From Nitrospirota bacterium (GTDB taxonomy: Bacteria > Nitrospirota > Nitrospiria > SBBL01 > JAADHI01), in the NCBI GenBank assembly GCA_029261165.1, contig JAJDBV010000056.1, positions 1-41,393 of the forward strand: a DNA stretch of 41,393 nt, read 5' to 3'. Position 1 is the stretch's first letter. Every line of letters starts with the position of its first letter. Position numbers and translations under genes: made by a program. The notes beneath the pieces are model-generated. The model ran no database searches and was not told where the DNA came from. It saw only the letters and a list, made by a program, of their open reading frames with translations. Shown one piece after another: positions 8,046 through 16,567 of the stretch.

Positions 8046-9074
8046 TTAGGAACCCACCATGAATGGGGTTGGCATAAAGGTAATGATGAAGAGGACGAGG
8101 GAACCCCATCCGACCAGTTGATGTTTAAAATCGAGGGGGGCAGCTTCATCCATTGTGGGAGGGTGGCGCACACCGAGTACGGCAGTCAGAACGGCCCAGA
8201 CCAGCCAACCTGTCCAACCTGTCGTCCCAAGGATGACAAGCACGAAGACCATCCCAATAGAAACAAAGCGTTGTTTTTGTCCAAGCAGGGCATAGGCAAT
8301 ATGACCCCCGTCCAATTGACCGATCGGGAGAAGGTTCAGCGAGGTCACAAAAAATCCGATCCATCCGGCAAAGGCGACAGAGTTCAGGGCAATATCAAAT
8401 CCGGCCGGAGGGTTTTTACCGAGGATGGACGCGATGGCCGTGAAAATAAGTGGATCTCCCAGACGGAAAAGGGATCGTCCCGCCTCCATCTCTACAATCT
8501 TGGAAGATTGAAGCCCGATAACCACCGCAAGAACCGACACGACAAACCCCGCAATCGGACCGGCCGCACCGATATCTAACAGGGCGGTTTTCTTCACGAT
8601 GGGAGATTTCATCCGGATGAAGGCCCCAAAGGTTCCGATGCCGAATATAAAGTTACCGGGCCAGGGGCCGGGAATAAAATAGGGCGGCGTCGTCTTCACC
8701 CCGTAGATTTTTGATGTGATGTAATGGCCCATTTCATGGACAAAAAGGATAGACATCAGCGCGAGTGAAAAGGGAACCCCTTTAAACAGGTCCACCGGAT
8801 TTTGAAGAGGGAGCCCACCCTCCATGCGAGAGCCCGCAACCAGCGTCGTGAAAACGGTCAGGAAAAACAGGATGGCCGGAATGATGAAATCGACCTTGTC
8901 GTCTTCTATACTTTTCTGCGCACTCCCCTCAATGTTTGCAAGAGAAACGCTCTCCTCATAGGCTTTAGAGAAGCCGTTTCCCGTCGGATCAGGACCGAGC
9001 ACCCTCCCTTCTTCTTCGTATCGCTCCGGAGTCAGGGGTACTTCGGGGATTGTCTCTTCTCCCTCAGGATTCAT
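8046..9074 (-). CDS. Site-2 protease (M50 family) intramembrane metalloprotease
   Basis: A multi-pass membrane metalloprotease. HEMGH (113-117) is the zinc-binding motif and NLLPIGQLDGGH (247-258) supplies the third ligand Asp255. After a hydrophilic N-terminal ~60 residues there are about six to seven membrane helices, and the loop PYFIPGPWPGNFIFGIGTFG between motifs is typical of the bacterial/plastid EGY-like branch. No PDZ domain is present, unlike RseP. It starts three bases after the stop of the small Sm-like gene, implying coupled translation. The substrate is unknown. Confidence 0.92.
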   Translation of the reverse strand: MNPEGEETIPEVPLTPERYEEEGRVLGPDPTGNGFSKAYEESVSLANIEGSAQKSIEDDKVDFIIPAILFFLTVFTTLVAGSRMEGGLPLQNPVDLFKGVPFSLALMSILFVHEMGHYITSKIYGVKTTPPYFIPGPWPGNFIFGIGTFGAFIRMKSPIVKKTALLDIGAAGPIAGFVVSVLAVVIGLQSSKIVEMEAGRSLFRLGDPLIFTAIASILGKNPPAGFDIALNSVAFAGWIGFFVTSLNLLPIGQLDGGHIAYALLGQKQRFVSIGMVFVLVILGTTGWTGWLVWAVLTAVLGVRHPPTMDEAAPLDFKHQLVGWGSLVLFIITFMPTPFMVGS

Positions 9075-9077
9075 CGT

Positions 9078-9257
9078 CTAGAACCCTCCCCCTGCTTCCT
9101 TTAAATCTGTAATATTCTCCATCGGCAGGGTCATCAAGTTACTCTCGGTTTGAAGGTGAATCTCATCCTCACCGGCCCCGACAAGCTTCCCTTTGTAAAC
9201 AATCCCATTGTAGACCACCGTTACGTTCCTGCCTTGAAGTGAATGTAAATAATCCAA
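9078..9257 (-). CDS. 59-residue Sm-like (Hfq/LSm-type) small protein
   Basis: A short reading frame from TTG 9257, with GGAGGGG nine bases upstream, to TAG at 9078-9080. The product starts (M)DYLHSLQGRNVTVVYNG and continues YKGKLVGAGEDEIHLQT, ending ITDLKEAGGGF. The pattern of a short helix, then a strand GRNVTVVYNG, a G-rich turn KGKLVGAGEDEIHLQ and a final strand with ENITDL resembles the five-stranded Sm/LSm or SH3-like barrel. Assignment rests on pattern alone. Its stop lies three bases before the site-2 protease start and both share the promoter at 9335-9363, so it is likely a co-expressed partner. RNA binding is inferred, not shown. Confidence 0.65.
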   Translation of the reverse strand: MDYLHSLQGRNVTVVYNGIVYKGKLVGAGEDEIHLQTESNLMTLPMENITDLKEAGGGF

Positions 9258-9334
9258 GGGAGCTTTCCCCTCCGTTTTTTTGAACGCAACGCGACTGTGG
9301 AATTTTCACACACACGAACACGCTCCCATAAACA

Positions 9335-9363
9335 AGTATAGTCGCCTTTTTATCCTGTAGCAA
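9335..9363 (-). promoter_or_regulatory. Sigma-70-type promoter of the Sm-like/S2P pair
   Basis: On the minus strand TTGCTA (9358-9363) and TATACT (9335-9340) are 17 nt apart, giving a ~70-nt leader before the TTG start at 9257. Confidence 0.6.
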
Positions 9364-9420
9364 GATGAATGCGGGAAATGGGCCGGGTGAAAGGGGATTA
9401 ATCTAAGCGAGAGCGATGTT

Positions 9421-9747
9421 TCAAGATGCTTTCCCGGATGCGTTAGAAAGCGCTTCTTCATTAATTCTCCTGGCCGAACGGTCTGCATCATAAACAGCCC
9501 AGACCCGAAAGGATGCAAACACAATAACACGAGCAACCAGACCGTAGGAAAAGGGAACCCTCCCGCGAAGGATATCCCACCAGTTTTCAGGAAGAAGGAT
9601 AGGTTCCATGATAGAGTTTGCAACAAAGAGCACAGCCCCTTTTTTCCATTCTCCGTTATAGAATTGTCCCAGGCCAGGCAAAAATCCGGAAAGGATGAAG
9701 GCCAACTCGTTATATTTAGGTTTTTTGGAATCTAAATCGAATTTCAT
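9421..9747 (-). CDS. Small membrane protein with TM2-like glycine-rich helix
   Basis: About 108 residues from ATG 9747 (MKFDLDSKKPKYNELAF). Two or three hydrophobic segments are visible. The first, FILSGFLPGLGQFYNGEWKKG, has the PGxGQFYNG pattern of TM2-type and related small membrane proteins; another is around LVARVIVFASFRVWAVYDADR. The DAD after the last helix is also TM2-like. The frame extends to 9828, but the extra residues look unlike a protein start. No clear ribosome-binding site was seen. Function unknown. Confidence 0.7.
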   Translation of the reverse strand: MKFDLDSKKPKYNELAFILSGFLPGLGQFYNGEWKKGAVLFVANSIMEPILLPENWWDILRGRVPFSYGLVARVIVFASFRVWAVYDADRSARRINEEALSNASGKAS

Positions 9748-9873
9748 CAGGTTTGGACGGGCGCATACGATAATTGAAAAGAAGCTGTGATCATATAAGA
9801 AACCCCTCCCTTTGTCAAAATTATCCATTATGACTATGAGGCCAGAAGGAGTGGATCTAAGCAGACCACTGTC

Positions 9874-9902
9874 TTGACACCCCTATGTCAAAATGCTAGA
9901 GT
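9874..9902 (+). promoter_or_regulatory. Promoter of the SmbP-like gene, with overlapping palindrome
   Basis: TTGACA (9874-9879) and TAGAGT (9897-9902) are 17 nt apart. The -35 is the left half of an inverted repeat TTGACA-N6-TGTCAA (9874-9891), a possible repressor site. AAGGAG precedes the ATG at 9956. Confidence 0.65.
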
Positions 9903-9955
9903 CCCGCTTAAATGGAGACCGACCTTTAAACAATCCTAAAGAATAAGGAGAAAGA

Positions 9956-10390
9956 ATGCGCATTCACTTCTATCTTTCCTTTGTCGTACTCGCCTTTCTC
10001 GTCCTACCCGGAAATGTCTTCGCAGGCTCTTCGATGCATGTCAAAATCGCGAAAGAACATTGTAACGCAATGATTGCATCCGGGGAAGACGCCCTTGATC
10101 ATGGGCAGCAGGGACATGCAGGCGCAGGCGTGAAACACCTGAAGAAGATGATCCACGAGGCCGAGGAATGTGTAAATCATGGACAGGGGGGAATCAATGC
10201 CTCCGATGCCAGCAAGGCAACCAAGATGCATGGCCCTGAAGCGATGGAACATGTAAAAGAAGCCATCGCGCATGCCCGCACAGCGCTGAAACACGGAATG
10301 AAAGACCACGTCGATATCATGATCGATCACACAAAAGATGCGTTGGCTCATGCCTTTGAAGGGAACAAGCACGCCGCGGAAATGAACTAG
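9956..10390 (+). CDS. SmbP-like small His-rich periplasmic metal-binding protein
   Basis: A cleavable signal peptide (residues ~1-23, ending VFAG) exports a ~121-residue helical protein with 15 histidines and two cysteines. Heptad-like helical units such as HVKEAIAHARTALKHGM and HLKKMIHEAEECVNHG recur, with His at spacings suited to divalent metal binding. This is the pattern of SmbP, the small metal-binding periplasmic protein first found in Nitrosomonas. It binds Cu and other metals in that family; the metal here is unknown. The gene stands alone between its own promoter and a fold-back repeat that begins at its stop codon. Confidence 0.75.
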   Translation: MRIHFYLSFVVLAFLVLPGNVFAGSSMHVKIAKEHCNAMIASGEDALDHGQQGHAGAGVKHLKKMIHEAEECVNHGQGGINASDASKATKMHGPEAMEHVKEAIAHARTALKHGMKDHVDIMIDHTKDALAHAFEGNKHAAEMN

Positions 10391-10698
10391 GGAAGGGTCC
10401 AGCTCACCCGTCTTTCACTCCATGGCTGCGTTGCTGTGGTGCTCGGATCCTCACGTATCAGGAGTCTGCCGGAGAAATAGGATCGTCGCGAGGTGAATGG
10501 AAAATAGAGACCAGTTTCCTTGATTATTTGAGGCGAATAGCCCCGCTATTTAACGAAAATGATCTGGGGAATGGGCCTATTTGCCATCATCGCAGTAGAT
10601 TCTTTATTTCTCCGGCAGGCTCCTAAACCCTACGCTCCGGGTCCTGTGCGTCACGCGCCTTGCCCTGAAGTAAAATCCAGGCAATCTGAACCCTTCCC
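10390..10698. repeat. Fold-back repeat, family 1, copy 2, split by another repeat
   Basis: Outer arms 10390-10422 and 10665-10698 pair imperfectly; from outside both read GGGAAGGGTyCAG, and the left arm starts on the last base of the SmbP-like stop codon. The interior shares TGGCTGCGTTGCTGTGGTGCTC, TCCTCACGTA and CTACGCTCCGG with copy 1 (739-793). The apex is interrupted by the 165-bp element at 10460-10624. It lies between convergent genes and may help terminate both. Confidence 0.75.
10460..10624. mobile_element. MITE-like fold-back element, family 2, copy C, nested in family 1 copy 2
   Basis: Twenty-base terminal inverted repeats AGGAGTCTGCCGGAGAAATA (10460-10479) and TATTTCTCCGGCAGGCTCCT (10605-10624) differ at one position. 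The halves remain roughly complementary throughout (for example the AAATAG stretches), and the exact centre is AATAGC-CCC-GCTATT (10536-10550). The same kind of apex occurs in copies A and B (17734-17990, 27048-27206). No transposase is encoded. It interrupts the apex of a family-1 repeat. No clear direct target duplication is seen. Confidence 0.72.
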
Positions 10699-10739
10699 CC
10701 CTGAGCCATTACTTGAAGATCCCTCTCCATTAAGTCTAT

Positions 10740-12713
10740 TTAAGCTTGGGAAAGTGCTTCGTCCTCCAGGGAGAGGGTTTCCCATTCCGTTGTCTTTTCC
10801 TTGATTTCACCTTTCAGTCGGTTGTGCCTTGACATGATTTCGTGGAAGCGTTTTTTGTCCTGATAAATCTCTGCATCTGACAGGAGGGTGACACATTCTT
10901 CATATTCTTTGGTTTTGATGCCGAGTGTCTCTTCAAGTCTCTCGATCTTTTTCTGTAAGGTCTTGCGTGTCTTGTAGGATCGGTTACGCTGTTCAGCCTC
11001 CTGCCGTCGCCGGTCTTTCCCTTCCTGACGATCCCCACTCTCTTTTATCTCTTTTGATCCATTTATTCGATTCGGCCTATTTTCAACAGTAATATCGAAC
11101 TCCGATGTTGTCGTCTTTTCCTTTTTAAAAAGATAATAATTGTAGTCTCCAGGATAGAAGGTCACCTGTCCCTGATCCACCTCGATAATACTGTCGGCCA
11201 CCTGACGGATAAGATGACGGTCATGGGTAATGAAACAGAGCGTACCGGTATATCCAACCAATGCCTTTTCGAGGACATCTCTTGAGGGAATATCGAGATG
11301 GTTTGTCGGTTCATCGAGCAGGATGAAGTTTGACGGGCGGATCAGCATCTTCGCCAGAGCAAGCCGGCTCTTCTCCCCCCCACTCAAAATGGAAACCTTT
11401 TTGAAGACATCGTCTCCCGTGAAGAGGAAAGCTCCGAGGATGCCACGGAGAAAAGAGGGTGCCCCTTCCGGTGCTGCGGATTGAATCTCCTCTAGGATAG
11501 TCCGGACCGGATTGAGGGTCTCAAGTTGATGCTGGCTATAGTAAGAGTCGGTGATTCTTTCACCCAGGAAGCGCTTCCCCTGATCGATAGGAAGAATCCC
11601 GGCCAGGATCTTAATCAGAGTCGATTTTCCTGCACCGTTCGGTCCGACCAGGGCGGTCTTACTCCCGCGCCGCAATACGAGATTGAGATCTTTATAGATG
11701 CGCGTGGCCCCATACGATTGACCAACATCCTCCAGAGTGATCACCGCTTCCCCGCCACGCTCCGGCTGGGGGAAATTAAATCGGACCTGCTTCGTCACCA
11801 GAACCGGTTCAAGCCGCTCCATCTTATCCAATTGTTTCAGGCGGCTCTGAGCCTGGCGGGCCTTTGTTGCCTTGTATCGAAAACGGTCCACAAACTTTTG
11901 CGTCTGCGCGATCTTCTTCTGTTGATTCTTATAGGTCGCTTCCTGAATCGCCAGAGATTCCGCCTTGGCCTCCAGGTAACGGTCGTAATTCCCTGTGTAT
12001 GTCAGTAGTTTTCCCTGCGCGATTTCAATGACTCGATTGGTTAAACCGTTAATGAAAGACCGGTCGTGAGAGATCAATAAGATCGAACCAGGGTAGTTTC
12101 GGAGGAAACCTTCGAGCCAGATCACGGACGCGAGATCAAGGTGGTTGGTCGGTTCATCCAGGAGAAGAATATCAGGCTGTGAGAGAAGGATCTTTGCGAG
12201 AGCGACCCGCATCAATTGCCCGCCGCTGAGTCGGTCGGTTTTCTCTCCAAACCGCGCTTCCTGAAAGCCTAAACCCGAGAGGACCTGCTTTGCCCGAGGT
12301 TCAAGCTGGTAACCCCCCTTTGCTTCAAAATGAGACTGAAGTTCAGCATAACGGAAACCGAGAAATCCCTTTTTATTTAGATCGCTCTCCTCATGGATCT
12401 CTCGATCAAGCGCTTTCATCTCGGCTTCAATCACATGAAGGACCTCACAGCCGGAGAGGACCTCTTCAATGATACTGCGGCCTCTCAATTGAATCACCTC
12501 CTGACGAAGGTATCCGACCACGGTTTCTTTTGAGATTACGATTTCCCCTTCGTCGGGCGATATATGGCCGCCGATCATCTCGAGAAGGGTCGTCTTGCCT
12601 GTGCCGTTCGTCCCGATTAGCGCAATCCGATCCCCTTCTGAAATCTGGAGCGTCGCCCCTGAGAACAACGCCCGGGTTCCAAATCGTTTTGCAATATTAA
12701 GTAGAGAAATCAT
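10740..12713 (-). CDS. ABC-F family ATPase (Uup/EttA-like translation factor)
   Basis: A soluble twin-ATPase of 657 residues with no membrane domain. The first domain has Walker [10 protein letters not shown] (about 34-42), LSGGQ and [11 protein letters not shown]. After the ABC-F linker rich in basic residues (about 240-320, [18 protein letters not shown]) the second has [14 protein letters not shown] and [11 protein letters not shown] charged coiled coil (~545-650) ends the protein, as in Uup. ABC-F proteins act on the ribosome's E site or, for Uup, in ribosome and replication-linked processes. Its start overlaps the stop of the upstream gene (ATGA), so the two are co-translated. Confidence 0.93.
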   Translation of the reverse strand: MISLLNIAKRFGTRALFSGATLQISEGDRIALIGTNGTGKTTLLEMIGGHISPDEGEIVISKETVVGYLRQEVIQLRGRSIIEEVLSGCEVLHVIEAEMKALDREIHEESDLNKKGFLGFRYAELQSHFEAKGGYQLEPRAKQVLSGLGFQEARFGEKTDRLSGGQLMRVALAKILLSQPDILLLDEPTNHLDLASVIWLEGFLRNYPGSILLISHDRSFINGLTNRVIEIAQGKLLTYTGNYDRYLEAKAESLAIQEATYKNQQKKIAQTQKFVDRFRYKATKARQAQSRLKQLDKMERLEPVLVTKQVRFNFPQPERGGEAVITLEDVGQSYGATRIYKDLNLVLRRGSKTALVGPNGAGKSTLIKILAGILPIDQGKRFLGERITDSYYSQHQLETLNPVRTILEEIQSAAPEGAPSFLRGILGAFLFTGDDVFKKVSILSGGEKSRLALAKMLIRPSNFILLDEPTNHLDIPSRDVLEKALVGYTGTLCFITHDRHLIRQVADSIIEVDQGQVTFYPGDYNYYLFKKEKTTTSEFDITVENRPNRINGSKEIKESGDRQEGKDRRRQEAEQRNRSYKTRKTLQKKIERLEETLGIKTKEYEECVTLLSDAEIYQDKKRFHEIMSRHNRLKGEIKEKTTEWETLSLEDEALSQA

Positions 12714-13774
12714 GGTTTAAGAGATGCGTTGAATTTAGATGCCAGGAGCGGATCCCACATTGCGCCGGTTGCCGACATCACCCCGTCGACACCCAGAGCC
12801 AGATAGTCTCGGATATGTTCCGGCGTCATCACTCCGCCGACGCCGACTATTTCAAAGTCGTATTGTTTTTTCCGTTTCAATGCGACGATCCTAGCCGCCT
12901 GCGCCATGGCGCATTGACGAATCGCCGCACCGCAGACCCCGGCACGAAGACGGCCCTTCCCCGGAAGGGCCTGTCCTCCATTCGGGCCGACCACCTCAAA
13001 GGAAAGCGTATTCACACCCGCAATGGCCTCGACAAAAGGGGCATTTGCCGAGACGACCTCTTCCAGACGCTTGGGGTCGGGAATATACCCGATCTTGATC
13101 ATCAGCGGGATGTCACCGATCGCACGTTTTACTGCCCTGGAAACGGCAGATGAATGATTCGGATCGGTATAGAGACTGCCTTCCCCGGTGACCACATTCG
13201 GACAGGAAAGGTTGATCTCAATAATCGGGGCACCCGCCTCAACCGCAAGGGTCGCCCCTTTGACATAGTCGGCTTCAAGCCCTTTTTCTCCCGGCGTGCC
13301 AACCACGCTGACAATCAAAAGCTGTCCGGCACTTAAACCATCTTTCGCCTTTTGAATGTCGGCCTGCCAAACCTCTGGCGCACGGGAGGGCATCCCGAAG
13401 GAATTGGTAATACTGATCCGGCTCCCCTCCGAAGGCGCTTCCATGGTCGCAATGAGTTGCTTCGAGAAGTCCTCTTCCCGGATTTGGCCCTCTATTCCAA
13501 GAAACATGCAGTTGGGGTTCGGATGGCTCGGAGTCTCACAGGTCCGCACCGTCTTGTAAACAAGAAGGTCGAAACCCAAAGCCGCATAGGCGAGGATCCA
13601 GCGCGCGTTTAGAAGAGGACCCGCCGGTATCCCGAGACGGGAATTGACTTCAAATCCAAGAAAGCGCTCCTTCCGGGTGATCTGGCGCGCCGGAACCTTT
13701 TCTTTGACAAAAGGCCCCTCCCGGTAGTTGTCCTCATAGGAACGATCAACATCATATGTGGGCGTCGGTTTCAT
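12710..13774 (-). CDS. Dihydroorotate dehydrogenase-like flavoprotein
   Basis: An FMN-dependent TIM-barrel protein of 354 residues. The motif [14 protein letters not shown] carries Cys where class 1 dihydroorotate dehydrogenases have their catalytic base (class 2 has Ser). The N-terminal [15 protein letters not shown] and C-terminal [29 protein letters not shown] (phosphate/FMN binding) fit the family. The N-terminal ~35 residues and several loops are unusual, so true pyrimidine synthesis activity is likely but not certain; an oxidoreductase of PreA type is an alternative. It is followed by the ABC-F gene with a 4-bp overlap. Its mRNA probably starts near or reads through the terminator at 13797-13830. 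Confidence 0.82.
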   Translation of the reverse strand: MKPTPTYDVDRSYEDNYREGPFVKEKVPARQITRKERFLGFEVNSRLGIPAGPLLNARWILAYAALGFDLLVYKTVRTCETPSHPNPNCMFLGIEGQIREEDFSKQLIATMEAPSEGSRISITNSFGMPSRAPEVWQADIQKAKDGLSAGQLLIVSVVGTPGEKGLEADYVKGATLAVEAGAPIIEINLSCPNVVTGEGSLYTDPNHSSAVSRAVKRAIGDIPLMIKIGYIPDPKRLEEVVSANAPFVEAIAGVNTLSFEVVGPNGGQALPGKGRLRAGVCGAAIRQCAMAQAARIVALKRKKQYDFEIVGVGGVMTPEHIRDYLALGVDGVMSATGAMWDPLLASKFNASLKP

Positions 13775-13796
13775 TGCGTGCTTAGCGTCCTCTCAT

Positions 13797-13830
13797 AAAA
13801 AATAAGCCCAGACAACGATCCGCCTGGGCT
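13797..13830 (-). terminator. Intrinsic terminator after tusA
   Basis: On the minus strand AGCCCAG (13824-13830) pairs with CTGGGCT (13805-13811), followed by TATTTTTTAT. It lies beyond the tusA stop and ends the reductase-tusA transcript. The stretch 13831-13972 between it and tusA holds no recognisable gene. Confidence 0.75.
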
Positions 13831-13972
13831 GCATGTTGATTCCCGGATTAGAGTCTATATCGTAACCCCACCCTTTTTTTCGTATATCATTTTGCCGCCT
13901 TAAGTGTTCGTAACAAGCGAACAAATGAGAGCGTTGAGGTGGAGGGGGCAACGCAAGCCCCCTCCAATAAAA

Positions 13973-14215
13973 CTAAACTTTCTCGATGACCAGGCGGAAG
14001 TGCCCATCCGGGATCTCAGCCAACTCAAGGACCTTGTGTCCTTCGGCCTGAACGCTCCGGGGAACATTGCGTTCCGGTTCTCCTTCATCGATCACCACTT
14101 CAAGCACCTGGCCCGCTTCCATCTCTTCTAATTGCAGCTTTGTCTTTACAAAATTCATCGGGCAAAGCACTCCCGAAAGATCCAGGCGAACATCAACCTC
14201 TTTTCCCGCTTCCAT
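13973..14215 (-). CDS. tusA: TusA-family sulfur carrier protein
   Basis: An 80-residue cytosolic protein. The diagnostic CPMNFVKTKL has Cys18-Pro19, the persulfide-carrying site, after VRLDLSGVL. TusA proteins hand sulfane sulfur between enzymes (tRNA thiolation, molybdopterin, sulfur oxidation or assimilation). The gene is 28 bp downstream of the sulfite/nitrite reductase on the same strand, which points to assimilatory sulfur flow rather than tRNA modification alone. The symbol is given by family, not by proven orthology. Confidence 0.9.
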   Translation of the reverse strand: MEAGKEVDVRLDLSGVLCPMNFVKTKLQLEEMEAGQVLEVVIDEGEPERNVPRSVQAEGHKVLELAEIPDGHFRLVIEKV

Positions 14216-14243
14216 AGCATCTCCATTCTTTTCTACTTCAGAG

Positions 14244-16394
14244 TTACGTCTTCGCTGGCTCTTTCTTGCGCAACTTCATGCTGGCATCCATTCGATCGTA
14301 AGCCGCCTGGCACTCTGCGATCAAGGCCGCGGCCCTTTCGATATGGGTCGAAACCGATGTTGACGCCATATCAAAATCAGTCCAGACCCCAAGGTCTGCG
14401 GTGAAGTACTCGAAGCCTTCGGAAAGAATGCCCTGTTCCACCAGCTTGTGCTGGAACTCCTTTAGGATTTCATCCTCATGGGGCGAATCAATACCATAGG
14501 TATACAGGAGCGCTCTGCACTCGAAGAGGATGGCCTCCCGCATTAGCTTGACCGCTTCGGAATACTCACTGTTTTTCACGGCCAGGGCGGCCTTCTCGAT
14601 GGTTTCTCTCCCCATTCTCAAGGCGTATTCAATCATATCGATGACGGTCCCGGAACATTCACCCGGACCGAGATCATCGAGTGTAAAGGCCTTTTCTTCC
14701 TTCCAATCCAGATAGGCATCGGGGGCGGCCTCCTGGGTCGGAAGGCTTGTAAAGCGTTCGAGTTGCTCGCAAAACTGTTTCCGGCCAAACCGCTCGACAA
14801 AGTCGTTGAAATTCTCTTTTTCCTGATGTTTCTCACGATAAATCCGGACCATCTCCAAGACCATCGAAGGTATATTCTTTGCCGGTATCTTTAAGTTTGA
14901 GCTTCCGATGACCGACGCCTCCGCGTCCACTTTCCCCCCAAGGTGAAGCTGGTAATGCGGGACGAGTGTTCCATTGACCTTTTTTGCGACGCCGTGAAAC
15001 CCGATCCCGGCGATATGGTGATGGCCGCAGGAATTGGGGCAGCCGGAGATACGAACCCGAAGGCCCTCAAGGTCTTCATACTCCGGCAGATCTTTTGAGA
15101 AAGATTCCACAAGGGCGCCGCCCAGTCCCATCGAGGAGGTCAGGGCCAATTGACAGGTCTCGGCCCCCGGACAGGCGATGACATCCACCACGCGTTCCGC
15201 ACCGGCCTCCGCCAGGCCGATCTCACAAAGCGCACCATAGAGATCGGGAAGGTCTTTCCGATGGATGCTATGGAGAAGCATGTTCTGCTGATGTGTGGTT
15301 CGAAGACCATCAGGGGAATAGCGGTCAACCACATCGGCCAAACCGCGAAACTGAGCAACAGTAATGTCGCCCAGGGTCAGCTTGATCTGGACGGCACACC
15401 GCTCTTCCGGGCGCGGCACCACATTCGTCCGCATCCACCGTGCATATTCAGAGTCGGCAGTCTGGGCACCGTTTCCGTTCTGGACCATGGACAGGGGTTG
15501 GCTGGGCGTCTTTTGAAGCGGCCGCGGCAGGGCCGGGTACTCCCTTCCCTCTTTCTTTAATGCGGCCAATTCCTCTGAAACTTTTTCTTTAAAAAGGTCC
15601 ATCCCCCACTTTTCCAGAATAAATTTCATCCGGGCCTTGCTTTTTCTCCGCCGGTCGCCATGCTTGTCAAAAATTCTCAAGATGGCCTCGCAGGTCACAA
15701 GCACCTCGTCGATGGGAAGAAATTCCGTATAAAGCATCGCCAGCTTGGGGTGCGACCCCAAGCCTCCCCCGACCAAAACCTTAAAACCGTAAACCGTTTC
15801 TCCAGCAACCTCCCGGCTCTCGGCGATAAACCCGATATCGTGAATAGCGGCCAGGCCGCATTCACTCTGGCAACCGGAAAAGGAGATCTTAAATTTTCGA
15901 GGCATGTCCTGGGTGATCGGATTCCGAAGAAGATGGTAGGCCACCTTTTCGCCGTAGGGGGTGACATCAAACAGTTCTGTGGGGCAGGTCCCGGCATGTT
16001 GACAAGCGGTGACATTTCGGACCGTGTTGCCGCAAGCCTCACGGGTCGTCAGTCCCGCCTCGGCCAATTGGGTCATGATGGTCGTGACATGGTCGAGATC
16101 GACATAATGAAACTGGATATCCTGGCGGGTGGTGACATGACCAATGCCCTTTGTATATTTCTCAGAGATGTCGGCCAGGCAACGGAGTTTTTGGGCATTC
16201 AGAAGTCCGGAAGGAATCTTAACGCGAACCATCTGCAACCCTGCCTGCCGTTGACCATAGATGCCGTATTGAAGTCGGAAACGCTTGAATTTCTCTTCCG
16301 GGATCTCCTTATTTTTGAAGCGGGCCACCTGGACACCGAAGTTCTCGATTTCCTTAGTGACCTCCTCCGTCACAACAACTTGCGTTTGTTCCAT
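14244..16394 (-). CDS. Siroheme [4Fe-4S] sulfite/nitrite reductase with two complete cofactor motifs
   Basis: Ferredoxin-type reductases of this fold carry out six-electron reduction of sulfite to sulfide or nitrite to ammonia. The two homologous halves are visible. The N-half has the TTRQDIQFHY (88-97) and MPRKFKI (164-170) substrate-side residues, and also C131-x5-C137-x37-C175-x3-C179. The C-half has C408-x5-C414-x37-C452-x3-C456 (ACPGAETC, GCPNSCG). The spacing is identical in both; normally only the C-half keeps a full set. A ~140-residue helical C-terminal extension (from ~570) is of unknown role. Adjacent tusA favours sulfite as substrate, but nitrite cannot be excluded. Confidence 0.9.
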   Translation of the reverse strand: MEQTQVVVTEEVTKEIENFGVQVARFKNKEIPEEKFKRFRLQYGIYGQRQAGLQMVRVKIPSGLLNAQKLRCLADISEKYTKGIGHVTTRQDIQFHYVDLDHVTTIMTQLAEAGLTTREACGNTVRNVTACQHAGTCPTELFDVTPYGEKVAYHLLRNPITQDMPRKFKISFSGCQSECGLAAIHDIGFIAESREVAGETVYGFKVLVGGGLGSHPKLAMLYTEFLPIDEVLVTCEAILRIFDKHGDRRRKSKARMKFILEKWGMDLFKEKVSEELAALKKEGREYPALPRPLQKTPSQPLSMVQNGNGAQTADSEYARWMRTNVVPRPEERCAVQIKLTLGDITVAQFRGLADVVDRYSPDGLRTTHQQNMLLHSIHRKDLPDLYGALCEIGLAEAGAERVVDVIACPGAETCQLALTSSMGLGGALVESFSKDLPEYEDLEGLRVRISGCPNSCGHHHIAGIGFHGVAKKVNGTLVPHYQLHLGGKVDAEASVIGSSNLKIPAKNIPSMVLEMVRIYREKHQEKENFNDFVERFGRKQFCEQLERFTSLPTQEAAPDAYLDWKEEKAFTLDDLGPGECSGTVIDMIEYALRMGRETIEKAALAVKNSEYSEAVKLMREAILFECRALLYTYGIDSPHEDEILKEFQHKLVEQGILSEGFEYFTADLGVWTDFDMASTSVSTHIERAAALIAECQAAYDRMDASMKLRKKEPAKT

Positions 16395-16567
16395 CAGATC
16401 TATACCCTCAGTATTATCTCTAAATAGCCTCTAATTAAGTACGAGGATACACCATCCTAAGAGATGGAATCAAGGATTTCCCGCTTCCCCCAAGAGCAAT
16501 CTGTACCCTCTGATTGACCCTGGACGTACCGGCTTGTTATGCTGATATTCGGTGGGGGAGTATCACT

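Noticed and set aside
9169-9363. A 64-codon minus-strand frame overlapping the Sm-like gene
   Set aside because: It is a shifted frame over the real small gene; the Sm-like frame has better start, stop and coupling to the protease.
10559-10804. An 81-codon plus-strand frame across the nested repeats
   Set aside because: It is a translation of the fold-back repeat with a Pro-rich, protein-unlike sequence and it overlaps the ABC-F gene end.
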